From JAPPFW01 sp965231815 (GTDB lineage Bacteria > Actinomycetota > Acidimicrobiia > Spongiisociales > Spongiisociaceae), in NCBI GenBank assembly GCA_965231815.1, contig OZ246890.1, positions 2,170,001 through 2,234,000 of the forward strand: a DNA stretch of 64,000 nt, read 5' to 3'. The position numbers and the translations under genes are program-made. The notes under the pieces are model-generated. The model was not told the origin of the DNA. It did not search any database and was given only the letters and a program-made list of their open reading frames with translations. Numbering within the stretch: the stretch's first letter is position 1; each line of letters opens with the position of its first letter. This document shows, in pieces, positions 55,666-64,000 of this stretch.

Positions 55666-56456
55666 GCGGTGGCGATGTCGGCGGTCCGCTGCTGGTAGTC
55701 CGGGATGTCCGGCTGTCCTTCAAAGGCCTTGTGGCGCTGGACGGGGTGTCCTTCGAAGTCGGCAAGGGCGAGTTGTTCGCCATTATCGGACCCAACGGGG
55801 CCGGAAAGACCTCGATATTCAACTGTATCAACCAGGTCTACCGGGCCCAGGAGGGAACGATCACCTGGAAGGGTTCTTCCCTGATGGGCCTGAAACCCAA
55901 CCAGACCGCGGAGAGGGGCATCGCCCGTACCTTCCAGAATATCGAGCTCTTCGCCCATATGACGGTTCTGGACAACATCCTCACAGGTCGCCATATACGG
56001 ATGAGCCACGGCTGGGTGGCCGGAGCTCTATGGTGGGGCCGAGCCAGGCGTGAAGAGCTGGAAAATCGGTTCAGAGTGGAGGAGATCATTGACTTTCTGG
56101 AGATTGAGCGATGGCGTAAGTATCCGGTGAGGCTCCTCCCGTACGGCATCCGGAAACGGGTGGAGTTGGGCCGAGCGCTGGCGATGAAACCCGAACTCCT
56201 GCTGCTGGACGAGCCGGTCGCCGGTATGAACCTTGAGGAAACCGGGGAGATGGCCCGTTTCATCCTCGATATCCAGGACGAGTTGGGGATAACGGTAATC
56301 CTCGTCGAACACGATATGGGTCTGGTGATGGATATAGCCGACCGGGTGATGGTGCTCGACTTCGGTCGCAAGATCGCCGAAGGCCTCCCCGCAGACATAA
56401 AGAAGGATCCCGAGGTGATACGGGCCTACCTGGGCCGATCCGGAGACGATGGCTAG
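55653..56456 (+). CDS. livG: ABC transporter ATP-binding protein LivG
   Basis: 267-residue ATPase: Walker A IIGPNGAGKTS near residue 50, RGIARTFQNIELF Q-loop, a degenerate signature LLPYGIRKRVELGRAL near residue 168 (LPYG in place of LSGG, normal for LivG), Walker B LLLLDEPVAGMN and ILVEHDMGLVM. It starts inside the end of livF. The order livF before livG is the reverse of the usual one. Confidence 0.93.
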   Translation: MVVVSGGDVGGPLLVVRDVRLSFKGLVALDGVSFEVGKGELFAIIGPNGAGKTSIFNCINQVYRAQEGTITWKGSSLMGLKPNQTAERGIARTFQNIELFAHMTVLDNILTGRHIRMSHGWVAGALWWGRARREELENRFRVEEIIDFLEIERWRKYPVRLLPYGIRKRVELGRALAMKPELLLLDEPVAGMNLEETGEMARFILDIQDELGITVILVEHDMGLVMDIADRVMVLDFGRKIAEGLPADIKKDPEVIRAYLGRSGDDG

Positions 56457-56934
56457 CCGGCTTGCCGGACGGTCGTGCCCGTTTTGATACTTTGTTCGCT
56501 CGCACCCCACGGGTGTCGACGACCTACCGGTCCGACCTGCGTAAGGGCTAGCCGTCCCGAACGGTTCATCCGCCGGATCGATGGTGCCCGGACTGCCGGC
56601 GGCAGCGAACAAGCGTTCGTTCTTCATGATCTATTTGTACCAAGGGCCTGTGACAGAATCAGTCCCCGAGACCCGCTAAGTATGTTTGGGCGATAGGGAG
56701 CGTCGGCGGAAGGAGATGATGGGTTCCTCGCAGTTGTGGCAAGTCCACACGGTCGTACCGGGCCTCTCGTCGCGCCGGGTCGTGTGGCGGAACCGAGCTG
56801 ACGAGGCCGACCAGAATGGTACCCGGTCCGGGCGGCACACGTCTGGCTTGATGTGTATTCTCTGCTAGGCGTCCCGAGGGAATCCTTTTGGTGAGTTCAC
56901 GATGACGCGAGCCGATGACCTTCAGGAGGACAGC
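56457..56934. other. Intergenic region upstream of the binding-protein gene
   Basis: About 480 bases with no convincing gene between livG and livK. It probably contains a separate promoter for the highly expressed binding protein. The 60-codon frame at 56686-56868 has no coding character. An AGGAGG-like site (GGAGGACAG) at 56927-56935 precedes the livK ATG. Confidence 0.55.
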
Positions 56935-58416
56935 ATGAGCAGGCATCTCAACCGGTTGGCATTCCTGTCGGCCTTGGTATTGGTGGCCGCCGCATGTGGC
57001 GCAGCGGCGGAGGAGGATGCGGTCGACGTCACTACCACGCAGCCGCTTCCGGTCACTACCACGCAGCCCCCTCCGGTCACTACCACGCAGCCCCCTCCGG
57101 TCACTACCACGCAGCCCCCTCCGGTCACCACCACGCAGCCCCCTCCGGTCACCACCCAAGTGCCAACCACAACCCCGGAGGAAGAGCCGACGATGGAGAT
57201 CGCCACCGATGTGGGCGTGGACCTCGAAGCCGGCGTGATCAAGGTGGGGATGCTGGCCGACCTCACGGGCCTGTTCGGACCGGTGATCAGCCTCGTCACG
57301 GCAGGTGTGGACGCGTTCTGGAAGGACGTCAACGCTCGCGGCGGCGTGCACGGTCTCCAGGTCGAGTTGGTCTACCGGGACACCGCCTACTCGGTCGACA
57401 ACCACGTCCAGTTCTACGAGGAGCTCAAGGACGAGGTGGTGGCCTTCGGCCACTCCACGGGATCACCGCACACCGTCGCCATCCTGGAGGACCTGGCGGA
57501 GGACGGTATCCTGGCCATCCCGCTGACGTGGTACTCCGGCTGGTCGGACCCGGCGATGAACTCCAACCTGCTTCCTCACGGCACGCCCTACTGCATCGAG
57601 GCGATGAACATGATCGGTTACCTGTCGGATGTCGCCAAGGCGAGTGGAATCGCCGACCCGTCCCTGGCGCTGGCGACCTTTCCCGGAGATTACGGATTCG
57701 ACTCGGCAGCGGGCGCGAAGACGGCCGCGGAGACTCTTGGTCTGGAAGTCGTCTACGACGGGTCCGGGAAGGTCCTGCCGGGCCAGGACAACTCGCCGGT
57801 CGGAGCGGCCATCGCCCAGAGCGGCGCTGACATCGTGTGGGTCGCCGCATCCCCCACCGTGCTGGCCGAGATATACGGCGCGGCTCTCTCCGGGGGTTTC
57901 CAGGCTATGTGGGCGGGCCCGCCCGCCAACTGGAATCCCGCGCTGGTAGCGCCGAACTCTCCGCTCAAGGACGCGCTCGCCCGCGACTACTACAGTCCTT
58001 CGTACTTCCCGTCCTACTCGGACGACACCCCGGGTATGGCGAACGTGCGCGACGTGATGGATCGGTACGCTCCGGATGCCCCCAAGAGCACGTATCTCAT
58101 CGAGGGGTTCATTGAGGGGCTCCTGATGCTCCGCACGCTTGAACTCGCCTACGAGGCCGGCGACCTGACCCAGGGGGGCGTGCTGGCCGCCGCCAAGAGC
58201 ATCGAGGCGCTCGACTTCGACGGCGTGGCCCCGACCGAGACGTATGTGGGCGAGCCCAACGAGATCGTCCAGCGTACGATATGGATAGGCCGCGCCGACC
58301 CGCAAGGCTTGGCGGAAGGCATCGATGCGACGGGAATCACGACGATCGAGTCGTCCTACACGCACCCCGTGGCGGCCGACTACGTGTTCGAAGGGGCATG
58401 CTACAAGCTCTCGTGA
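56935..58416 (+). CDS. livK: Branched-chain-amino-acid-type substrate-binding lipoprotein
   Basis: Lipoprotein of 493 residues. A signal peptide (LAFLSALVLVAAAC) ends in a lipobox with the lipidated Cys near residue 20, then a Thr/Pro-rich tether made of five 8-residue repeats VTTTQPPP. The periplasmic-binding fold starts near residue 100 (IKVGMLADLTGLFGPV) and runs to the end. ATG 56935 is preferred because the signal peptide follows directly and GGAGG lies upstream; the frame from 56902 adds charged residues. It belongs to the livHM-FG system. Confidence 0.92.
   Translation: MSRHLNRLAFLSALVLVAAACGAAAEEDAVDVTTTQPLPVTTTQPPPVTTTQPPPVTTTQPPPVTTTQPPPVTTQVPTTTPEEEPTMEIATDVGVDLEAGVIKVGMLADLTGLFGPVISLVTAGVDAFWKDVNARGGVHGLQVELVYRDTAYSVDNHVQFYEELKDEVVAFGHSTGSPHTVAILEDLAEDGILAIPLTWYSGWSDPAMNSNLLPHGTPYCIEAMNMIGYLSDVAKASGIADPSLALATFPGDYGFDSAAGAKTAAETLGLEVVYDGSGKVLPGQDNSPVGAAIAQSGADIVWVAASPTVLAEIYGAALSGGFQAMWAGPPANWNPALVAPNSPLKDALARDYYSPSYFPSYSDDTPGMANVRDVMDRYAPDAPKSTYLIEGFIEGLLMLRTLELAYEAGDLTQGGVLAAAKSIEALDFDGVAPTETYVGEPNEIVQRTIWIGRADPQGLAEGIDATGITTIESSYTHPVAADYVFEGACYKLS
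57028..57147. repeat. Tandem 24-bp coding repeat, five units
   Basis: Five head-to-tail 24 bp units encode VTTTQPxP in the linker of the binding protein. Units 2-4 are identical and unit 5 differs by a synonymous T to C change. The near-identity points to recent expansion by slippage or recombination. Confidence 0.9.
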
Positions 58417-58830
58417 GCGCGCCGGGCCGGGCGCCGACCTGGTCCGAGCGTTGGGAGGTGGCGCGCTGCCGCCTTCGTAAGACATGTTCGGAACGGTGCC
58501 GGAGGTAAGAGCGCTCCAACAATGAGAAACCCGTTCGTGCCGACGTTCGGCGCCACTCCACCCTTGCTCGTAGGGCGGGACAGAGTCAATTACGCCGGCA
58601 GGTCGTGGGAGACTCCGCTTCACCCAACCCGTCATGGGAGACTGGCTGCGAACCCACGCCCTTCCGGAAACCGTCGCCCTCCTCTGAACGGAGCCGTCCG
58701 GTTCCGCAAGGTCTCTGAACATCTCGAGTGCGGTGTCACGGCGAGCCCCACCGATCGTGATCGGGGTGTCGGGGAGCGTCGGTCAATGCGAAAGGCTCGT
58801 TGGGTGTCAAAGGCCCTCTTCCAACCCTAG
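58417..58830. other. Intergenic region between convergent livK and UbiD genes
   Basis: About 410 bases without a gene. The 102-codon frame 58522-58830 is Arg/Pro-rich and non-conserved. The region ends at the CTAG where a mini-element entered. Confidence 0.5.
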
Positions 58831-58940
58831 GAGGGTCCTGAAAAACGAGTCTCACGGGGTTCGGTGGTCGGCAAACCGCCTGGTCAGAGAGTTGCGGGTT
58901 AGCGGCTGAACCCCTTTGGACGGGGTTTCTCAGGATCCTC
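58831..58940. repeat. 110-bp CTAG-family mini-element, copy C (inverted)
   Basis: Exactly 110 bp, in the opposite orientation to copies A and B, with CTAG on the left (58827-58830) and GTAG on the right. The last three sense codons of the UbiD-like gene and its TGA stop (58930-58932) lie inside this element, so the insertion gave the protein a new C-terminus. Confidence 0.88.
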
Positions 58941-60345
58941 GTAGATAGGTGTCGAGGTCGATTCGATCCGGCCAGCCTGGTTTCGCCTCCTCGAATGCGG
59001 CCCGGACTGAAGGATCAAGGTCGGTGGGAATGGTGGCGTCGATCATGAGCTTCGAGTTCGGATACTCACGGTGTAAGCTGCTCGGGTCGTAGGTGGCGCC
59101 TTTGAGGTCTCCGATGGTCGTCAGCCGGGTCCGGCCCGTCCGCGGGTCGATCGCCTGGAACCGCTTTGCCAGCGCTCCGAGCACCCGTTGCTCGTTGAAG
59201 ATGTCCACATCGTGGTCAAAGACGATGATCAGCTTGATCTGGGGCACCGCTCCGAGCGCGGCCAGCATGGCGTTACGCTGTTCCCCGCGCTCTCCTCCCT
59301 CGATGGTCGGCTCCTTCCGGATGGCCAGGTAGCAATGGAATCCGTACCCGCTGGCCGGAACGTGAACGGCTACCACGTTCGAAGAGGATGTTTGGACGGC
59401 CCGCCAGATCGCTACCTCGTGACAGATAGCGGCCATGTTCGTGGCGTCGGCGTGACCGGAGAACGCCAGCTGCAGGATCGGGTCCCTCCTCCTCGTGATA
59501 GCGCTGACCGAGACCAGAGGACCGTGCTTCACGCGGCTATAGGAACCGGACATGTCGGCGAACGGCGCCTCCGGATACCTCTCACCCGGCTGTATGGCGG
59601 CCTCGATGACCACCTCCGCATCCGCCGGAACATCAACGTCCACCGTGCGGGCCGGAACCATCTCCACCGGACCGCGCTGGAGGCCCCCGGCCAGAGTGCA
59701 CTCGTCGGTTCCGAGAGCGGCTCGATAGCTGGCCGCCAGGGTCATCGCCGCGGAAGCCGACGGCACGATCGCGATGTCGAGCGGTCGGCCCCGTGCTTCC
59801 TGGCGGCGGAAGATGTCCGCGATGTTCGAGATGGACGTCAGTGAAGGAACCAAGGTTCTTTCGTCCCGCTGCATGAACCGGTAGATCCCGACGTTGGACG
59901 CCCCGGTGTCCGGATCCTTGACGAAAGTGAGACCCATGGAGATGTAGCGGCCGGCATCTCGCTCGTGGTGCCACACGAGCGGTATGTCATCCAGAGAGGC
60001 TTCCTCCCCGGTGTGGACCACCTCCTGTACAGGTGCGGACCGGGTCCTAGTGGTGGGAACCGGGTGTTGGAACCGCTCGCTCAACGCTACTACCAGGCGT
60101 TCCCGATCGGCGTCGAGCAGAGCCGCTACGTTCGACCGGTCGGAGAAGATCGACCCGGCGATCCTCCAGTCCTCGTAGCCCTTGATCGACTCGAACAGGA
60201 CTGCCGACCAATCACCCCGTTCTTCCAGGGCGGTCATGACCGCGGTCACCTCGCCGAGAGGATCCACGGTGCGCTTGACACGGATGAGTCCGCCCCTGCG
60301 GTCGAGCAGGTCGAGTCCCGCTCGTAGGCTGGTCGGAATGGTCAC
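58930..60345 (-). CDS. UbiD-family decarboxylase
   Basis: Prenylated-FMN-type (de)carboxylase of 471 residues. GLIRVKRTVDPLGEVTAVM near the N-terminus, SNVGIYRFMQRDERTL near residue 160, EAPFADMSGSYS near residue 266 with catalytic acids, and FDHDVDIFNEQRVLGALAKRF near residue 380 (with the E-x-x-x-R-like context) are family marks. GTG 60345 overlaps the stop of the nitrilase gene (GTGA); the longer frame to 60507 is not conserved. Aromatic or heteroaromatic acid decarboxylation is likely; no UbiX is present in the window. The C-terminal residues come from a mini-element. Confidence 0.88.
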   Translation of the reverse strand: MTIPTSLRAGLDLLDRRGGLIRVKRTVDPLGEVTAVMTALEERGDWSAVLFESIKGYEDWRIAGSIFSDRSNVAALLDADRERLVVALSERFQHPVPTTRTRSAPVQEVVHTGEEASLDDIPLVWHHERDAGRYISMGLTFVKDPDTGASNVGIYRFMQRDERTLVPSLTSISNIADIFRRQEARGRPLDIAIVPSASAAMTLAASYRAALGTDECTLAGGLQRGPVEMVPARTVDVDVPADAEVVIEAAIQPGERYPEAPFADMSGSYSRVKHGPLVSVSAITRRRDPILQLAFSGHADATNMAAICHEVAIWRAVQTSSSNVVAVHVPASGYGFHCYLAIRKEPTIEGGERGEQRNAMLAALGAVPQIKLIIVFDHDVDIFNEQRVLGALAKRFQAIDPRTGRTRLTTIGDLKGATYDPSSLHREYPNSKLMIDATIPTDLDPSVRAAFEEAKPGWPDRIDLDTYLRGS

Positions 60346-61208
60346 GGTCGGGCTAGGGGAGCGTAGAGTTCCGGCCTCCGGTCGCGGTACATAGTCTGAT
60401 CCAACCGGGCCGCGCTCACCTCCTCCAGATCGATTACCGCTGATGCGACCCCTGGTTCGCCCTCCGGCGCCTCCGCCAGCAACTTCCCCCGCGGAGACGC
60501 CACGCAACTGAGACCGTAGAACGGTGTGGTCACCCCGTTGACAGTCTCGTCTCCGGACCGGTTAACAGCTACCGAGAATACGATGTTCTGGGCTGACCAG
60601 GTTCTTATGGACGGAATGAACAACTCCGAGACGGCGCCGCTCGAGGCGTTAGGGACGCAGATCACTTCGGCGCCTGCTAGAGCGAGGAGTCTCCAGGCTT
60701 CGGGAAACCAGCGGTCGTAGCACACGAGTACCCCTATCTTCCCGACCGTCGTCGGGAAGATAGGGTATCCCGGTCCGGGCCGGAAGTAGTACTTCTCGTC
60801 ATTCACGGCGCCGCCCCAGTTGTACGAGGAGATGGCGTTCTTCCGGTAGACGGGTATTTCCTTCCCTGCGGGGAGAACGCCCGGGATCAGCGACCCGTCG
60901 GGACCCAGGACCGCGGCGCTGTTGTAATACTCTCCGGCGATGTTTCCCCGCTCGAAAAACGGAACGACCGCGTGGCAACCTCGCCTCACCACTTCCTCAC
61001 GGGCGGTCGTGAGGGTCTCTCCCTCGAGGTCCTCGGCCAGAGCGAAGTAACCGTGATTGGTATGGCCCACACACCAGAACGGCAGGCTGAACAGTTCGGG
61101 GAACACCACCAAGTCGGGTTGATCGTCTCCTAGCTGGTCGAACGCCCGCCTAACCGCAATGGAGGGCCGGTCATCGACGGGGCCGGTCTGAACGGCCGCT
61201 ACTCGCAT
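60342..61208 (-). CDS. Nitrilase-superfamily carbon-nitrogen hydrolase
   Basis: 288-residue amidase. The Glu-Lys-Cys triad is visible: VVFPELFSLPFW near residue 34, the Lys in YRKNAISS near residue 125, and GVLVCYDRWFPEAW near residue 160. The subgroup resembles N-carbamoyl-amino-acid or beta-ureidopropionate hydrolases, which would fit nitrogen-heterocycle breakdown with the hydantoinase of this window, but the substrate is not determined. Coupled to the UbiD-like gene by a GTGA overlap. Confidence 0.9.
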   Translation of the reverse strand: MRVAAVQTGPVDDRPSIAVRRAFDQLGDDQPDLVVFPELFSLPFWCVGHTNHGYFALAEDLEGETLTTAREEVVRRGCHAVVPFFERGNIAGEYYNSAAVLGPDGSLIPGVLPAGKEIPVYRKNAISSYNWGGAVNDEKYYFRPGPGYPIFPTTVGKIGVLVCYDRWFPEAWRLLALAGAEVICVPNASSGAVSELFIPSIRTWSAQNIVFSVAVNRSGDETVNGVTTPFYGLSCVASPRGKLLAEAPEGEPGVASAVIDLEEVSAARLDQTMYRDRRPELYAPLARP

Positions 61209-61233
61209 CCGGTCGGTCTCCTCACAGGCTCGG

Positions 61234-61342
61234 GAGGGTGCTGGAAAAGTCCGTGCAAAGGGGTTACGCGCTCTGTAAACACAGTATCTACCAGGCAGTC
61301 TGCCGGACGGCGAACCCCGCTAGATGGTTTCCCGGTACCCTC
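61234..61342. repeat. 110-bp CTAG-family mini-element, copy D (diverged)
   Basis: Starts GAGGGTGCTGGAAAAG and ends GGTACCCTC, 109 bp, with internal TACCAGGCAG corresponding to CTGACCAGGCGG in other copies. Flanks are degenerate (TCGG/CTTG), so it is an older copy. It separates the SDR gene from the nitrilase gene within a minus-strand gene set. Confidence 0.75.
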
Positions 61343-61354
61343 CTTGTCATGGTG

Positions 61355-62185
61355 TCAGACGTCCCACCCTGCGTCCACCACAATGTCATGGCCGGTGATG
61401 TTGCGGGCGCCGTTGGACACCAAGAACGAGACCGCCGCCGCTATGTCGACGCTATCGATGAACCGGCCGAGAGCGGTCTGCGACGCAAAGTCCTCGTAGA
61501 CTTCCTCGGCGGTCACCCCGAGCGTGGCCGCCTTGGTGGATACGATCTTCGTCATGCGGTCGCCGTGGGTGACATTCGGGCACACGGCGTTGACCGTTAT
61601 GCCGTACCGGCCCAACTCCAGCGCCAATGTCCTGGTGAGGCCGCGCACCGCCCACTTCGAAGAGGAGTATCCGGCCCGGTTGATGTAGCCTCGCAAGCCG
61701 CTTGTCCCGGATATGTTGACTATCCGGCCGTCGCGGCGCTCGATCATGCTGGGGATGGCGTGCTTGCAAACGATGAAAGTACCCAGCACGTTCAGGTCGA
61801 GTATCTGCCTGAAGGCCTCGACGTCGACGTTCTGGGCGGGCGTTTCGATCGGCCCCGTACCCCCGGCCGAATTGACCAGGATGTCGATTCCACCGAAACG
61901 GTTTGCCGCCTCCTTGACCATCTGCTGTACATCGTTCTCGGAGAGGACGTCGGTGGGCGCCACCAGGGAGGAGCGGTGACCGAACTCGTCGTCCAGGTGG
62001 TCGGCGTGCCGGCGCAAGGCGTCCTCGTCGCGCGCTGCCAGCACCACGTCCGCGCCCTGGCGGGCCAGATCGAGGGTGATAGCAGCCCCGAGCCCTTTTG
62101 CGGCGCCCGTGACTACCGCCACCTTCCCGGAAAGTGCCGAGGTCGGCGCTGCCGAATCTAGGAGGGACTGGCTCGAAATTGTCAA
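61355..62185 (-). CDS. Short-chain dehydrogenase/reductase
   Basis: Classical SDR of 276 residues. The NAD(P) motif VTGAAKGLGAAI lies near residue 27, NSAGG near residue 105, the catalytic Ser in NISGTSG and Tyr/Lys in YSSSK near residue 170, and a C-terminal substrate loop ending DAGWDV. The TTG at 62185 overlaps the IclR gene stop (TTGA), so the pair is coupled. The substrate is unknown; the context suggests oxidation of a hydroxy intermediate in catabolism. Confidence 0.92.
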   Translation of the reverse strand: MTISSQSLLDSAAPTSALSGKVAVVTGAAKGLGAAITLDLARQGADVVLAARDEDALRRHADHLDDEFGHRSSLVAPTDVLSENDVQQMVKEAANRFGGIDILVNSAGGTGPIETPAQNVDVEAFRQILDLNVLGTFIVCKHAIPSMIERRDGRIVNISGTSGLRGYINRAGYSSSKWAVRGLTRTLALELGRYGITVNAVCPNVTHGDRMTKIVSTKAATLGVTAEEVYEDFASQTALGRFIDSVDIAAAVSFLVSNGARNITGHDIVVDAGWDV

Positions 62186-63012
62186 CGGCTCTTCTCCTTC
62201 TGTCGTAGGTAAGGTCCGGCTGTTGCCGGAAATGGCCCGGACGACTCTCCGGTTGTCAGCTGTGTAGAGGTTGTCAATGCCCGGCTGGTTGCGATGGCTC
62301 GGGCTCCTTCATCCAGGACCTGAAGGACTTCGGGAATCCGTGACTGCGGGAGGCGCGCCCTAGGCCCGGCTAGACCGACGGCCGCTACCGGATTGGCGCG
62401 GGCGTCGAGCAGCGTGATAGCGATACCCCACAGGCCCAGGTTCGTCTCCTGGTAGGACGTGGCCCACCCCCGCCTCCGTATGTTCCTCAGTTCTTTTTCC
62501 AGCAGGGCCGCATCGGTGATGGTCGCGTCGCACAGGGTTGGGAGCCCTCCTTCTACGAAAGCGTGGAGGTCGGCGTTGCTCATATAGGCGAGCAGCGCCT
62601 TCTGCGAGGCGCCTGCATGCAGGGGAACTCGGAGGCCCGGCACTACCGATAGCCGGAGAGGTTTGCGGCTCTCGACTCGCTCCAGGCATACCGAGGTACG
62701 CCGATCCGGGCTGATCGCGGTGAGCAGTACCGTTTCACCGCTTTGGGAGGCGATCGATTCCAGAACCTCCAGGCTGGTCGTTTGCAGGTCGGTGGCGGCA
62801 GTGGCCCGCCTACCCAATTCAAAGGCAGCCACGCCCAGCCGGTAACGCTTGGACCTTTCGTCACGGGCGACGTAACCGTGCCGCTGCAGGGCTGCCAGGA
62901 GCCGGTGAACGGTGGGAACGGGCAGGTCCAGCGCCTCGGCGGCCTCGGTGACTGTCCAATCGGGTAGGTCGGGGGTGAAGAGTCGGAGTATCGCGAAGGT
63001 CCGGTCGAGCAC
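62182..63012 (-). CDS. IclR-family transcriptional regulator
   Basis: A winged helix-turn-helix (about residues 1-62, TVTEAAEALDLPVPTVHRLLAALQRHGYV) is followed by an IclR effector domain with LRLSVVPGLRVPLHAGASQKALLA and a C-terminal AVGLAGPRARLP. Such proteins sense aromatic or small organic acids. GTG 63012 is the only canonical start; the upstream frame stays open for about 30 codons, so a few N-terminal residues may be missed. It probably controls the adjacent minus-strand catabolic genes. Confidence 0.92.
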   Translation of the reverse strand: MLDRTFAILRLFTPDLPDWTVTEAAEALDLPVPTVHRLLAALQRHGYVARDERSKRYRLGVAAFELGRRATAATDLQTTSLEVLESIASQSGETVLLTAISPDRRTSVCLERVESRKPLRLSVVPGLRVPLHAGASQKALLAYMSNADLHAFVEGGLPTLCDATITDAALLEKELRNIRRRGWATSYQETNLGLWGIAITLLDARANPVAAVGLAGPRARLPQSRIPEVLQVLDEGARAIATSRALTTSTQLTTGESSGPFPATAGPYLRQKEKSR

Positions 63013-63097
63013 TCGGGGACCGGCGCCACGCGAGTCGATGACGGCGTGGAACGGGTCGAAGACCTCGTAACTCCGGCTTGCGGCGGAACTCGTCAGG

Positions 63098-64000
63098 TCA
63101 GCTTCCGATCACGACAACGCGTTCTTCCGTCATCTCCCGGACGGTGTACCGGGGTCCTTCCCGGGTGTTGCCGGAGATCTTGGTTCCTCCGTAGGGCATC
63201 TGGTCGACCCGGAAGGTGGGTGTCTCGTTAATGGTCACGCCACCGAAGTCGAGTTGCTCGGAAGCGTCGAGAGCCTTACGTAGGTCGGAGGTATAGATGC
63301 CGGCCTGCAGTCCGTAATCGGTGGCGTTGGCCGCGTCGATAGCCTCCTCGAAGCTATCGAAGGATCGCAAGCCGACCACCGGGCCGAATACTTCGTCGTG
63401 CCATACCCGGTTGGAAGGATCGACATGGTCCAGGACGGTAGGTCCCAGGTGTGGTCCCCCGTTGCCCGTGTTCACGATAGTCGTCGCTCCCGTGTCCCGT
63501 GCCTCATCGATCCAGGACGCCACCCGGTCTCTGGCGTCCCGGTTGATCAGGGGCCCGACGAAGGTTGCCGGATCCAGGGGGTCTCCGAGAATCTTTCCGG
63601 CGCTCGCGCCCTTGAGTTCCTCGACGAAGCGATCGTGTACCGACCGCTCGACGATAACCCGCTGCACCGAGATACATGACTGCCCGGCGAAGGCGAAGCC
63701 GCTCGCTGCGACGGCGCCGGCGGCTGCCCGGAGGTCCGCGTCGGCGCATACGATGACCGGAGTGGAGTTGCCCAACTCCAGACTCACCCGCTTCTGCGGG
63801 GCGCGGGCGGCCAGCCGCCACCCGACCTCGCTCGATCCGGTGAAGGTGATCATCCCCACCCGATCATCGGCGATGAGCGCATCCCCGATATCGGAGGACG
63901 AACCCACTATGACCGATAAAGCCTCCCTCGGAAGCCCGGCATCGTAGAGGATGTAGGCAAGCGCGGCGGCTGCCAGCGGAGCGTCCCTGGAAGGCTTGAG
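63098..64000 (-). CDS. Aldehyde dehydrogenase (5' partial)
   Basis: NAD(P)-dependent ALDH. The frame is open to the right edge and starts beyond it; 300 of an expected 480-odd residues are present. FTGSSEVGWRLAA is the coenzyme-binding stretch, VSLELGNSTPVIV holds the catalytic Glu, GFAFAGQSCISVQRVIV the catalytic Cys, and WHDEVFGPVVGLRSF the E-x-F-G-P motif. It is on the same strand as the IclR, SDR, nitrilase and UbiD-like genes and probably oxidises an aldehyde intermediate of that pathway. Confidence 0.93.
   Translation of the reverse strand, partial: LKPSRDAPLAAAALAYILYDAGLPREALSVIVGSSSDIGDALIADDRVGMITFTGSSEVGWRLAARAPQKRVSLELGNSTPVIVCADADLRAAAGAVAASGFAFAGQSCISVQRVIVERSVHDRFVEELKGASAGKILGDPLDPATFVGPLINRDARDRVASWIDEARDTGATTIVNTGNGGPHLGPTVLDHVDPSNRVWHDEVFGPVVGLRSFDSFEEAIDAANATDYGLQAGIYTSDLRKALDASEQLDFGGVTINETPTFRVDQMPYGGTKISGNTREGPRYTVREMTEERVVVIGS

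Noticed and set aside
56686..56868. 60-codon frame upstream of livK
   Set aside because: No ribosome site, no motif and low-complexity composition; treated as intergenic.
57028..57147. 24-bp tandem units as a CRISPR or regulatory repeat
   Set aside because: The units are in frame inside a lipoprotein gene and encode a Thr/Pro tether.

Overview
The window is high-GC bacterial DNA from an actinobacterium. The opening order plsX-rnc-mutM-smc-ftsY is the usual actinobacterial housekeeping string. The S-layer-homology repeats with a repeated V-T-R-x-Q-M-A motif, together with Liv, Cox-like and LigC/Prim-Pol genes, would fit an Acidimicrobiia-like lineage. That assignment is an inference from gene content, not a phylogeny. 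GTG and TTG starts and 1-17 nt overlaps between genes are common.

Layout. 1-11.8 kb: core genes, with an XRE/ImmA-PIN-like toxin-antitoxin unit (toxin broken) lodged between smc and ftsY, then cytidine deaminase, LigC-type DNA ligase and a flavin/2Fe-2S reductase. 12.2-17.9 kb: an accessory block holding an operon of HerA ATPase, NurA nuclease (two frameshifts) and a DNA methyltransferase, plus an IS1380-derived mini-element and a broken IS5-family element. This block separates the ligase from its usual partner, a LigD-type primase-polymerase (17.9-18.9 kb). 19-28.2 kb: a very unusual secreted protein joining plant-type leucine-rich repeats, SLH repeats and a betaine-type substrate-binding domain; an ABM monooxygenase; an intact IS1380-family element that cut a small membrane-protein gene after codon 7; a possible HEPN protein; an esterase pseudogene; and several mini-elements. 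28.2-35.6 kb: a minus-strand operon for a three-subunit molybdenum hydroxylase (CoxLMS-like), a hydantoinase/dihydropyrimidinase, and MoxR plus VWA accessory proteins. 36-47.8 kb: a 3,210-residue highly reducing type I polyketide synthase with a C-methyltransferase and an extra C-terminal KS whose AT has been cleanly lost, beside a 4'-phosphopantetheinyl transferase, an alpha/beta hydrolase and a free-standing ACP. 48.2-58.4 kb: an NCS2 permease fused to an ATP-binding regulatory domain, a long-chain acyl-CoA ligase and a branched-chain-amino-acid-type ABC transporter (livHM-FG-K) with the relic of a second binding protein. 58.9-64 kb: a minus-strand catabolic set (UbiD-like decarboxylase, nitrilase-family amidase, SDR, IclR regulator, aldehyde dehydrogenase running off the edge).

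Across the window run two families of small transposable elements. One is derived from the IS1380 element. The other is a roughly 110 bp family with imperfect terminal inverted repeats that enters at CTAG. Because CTAG contains a TAG stop, several copies sit exactly on the stop codons of genes. Indels that break reading frames are confined to accessory genes, while long core and biosynthetic genes are intact, so the breaks look like real decay rather than general sequencing error.

The most promising candidates for new biology are the HerA-NurA-methyltransferase operon (possible defence system), the PKS with its AT-less terminal module and satellite ACP, and the LRR-SLH-binding-protein fusion.
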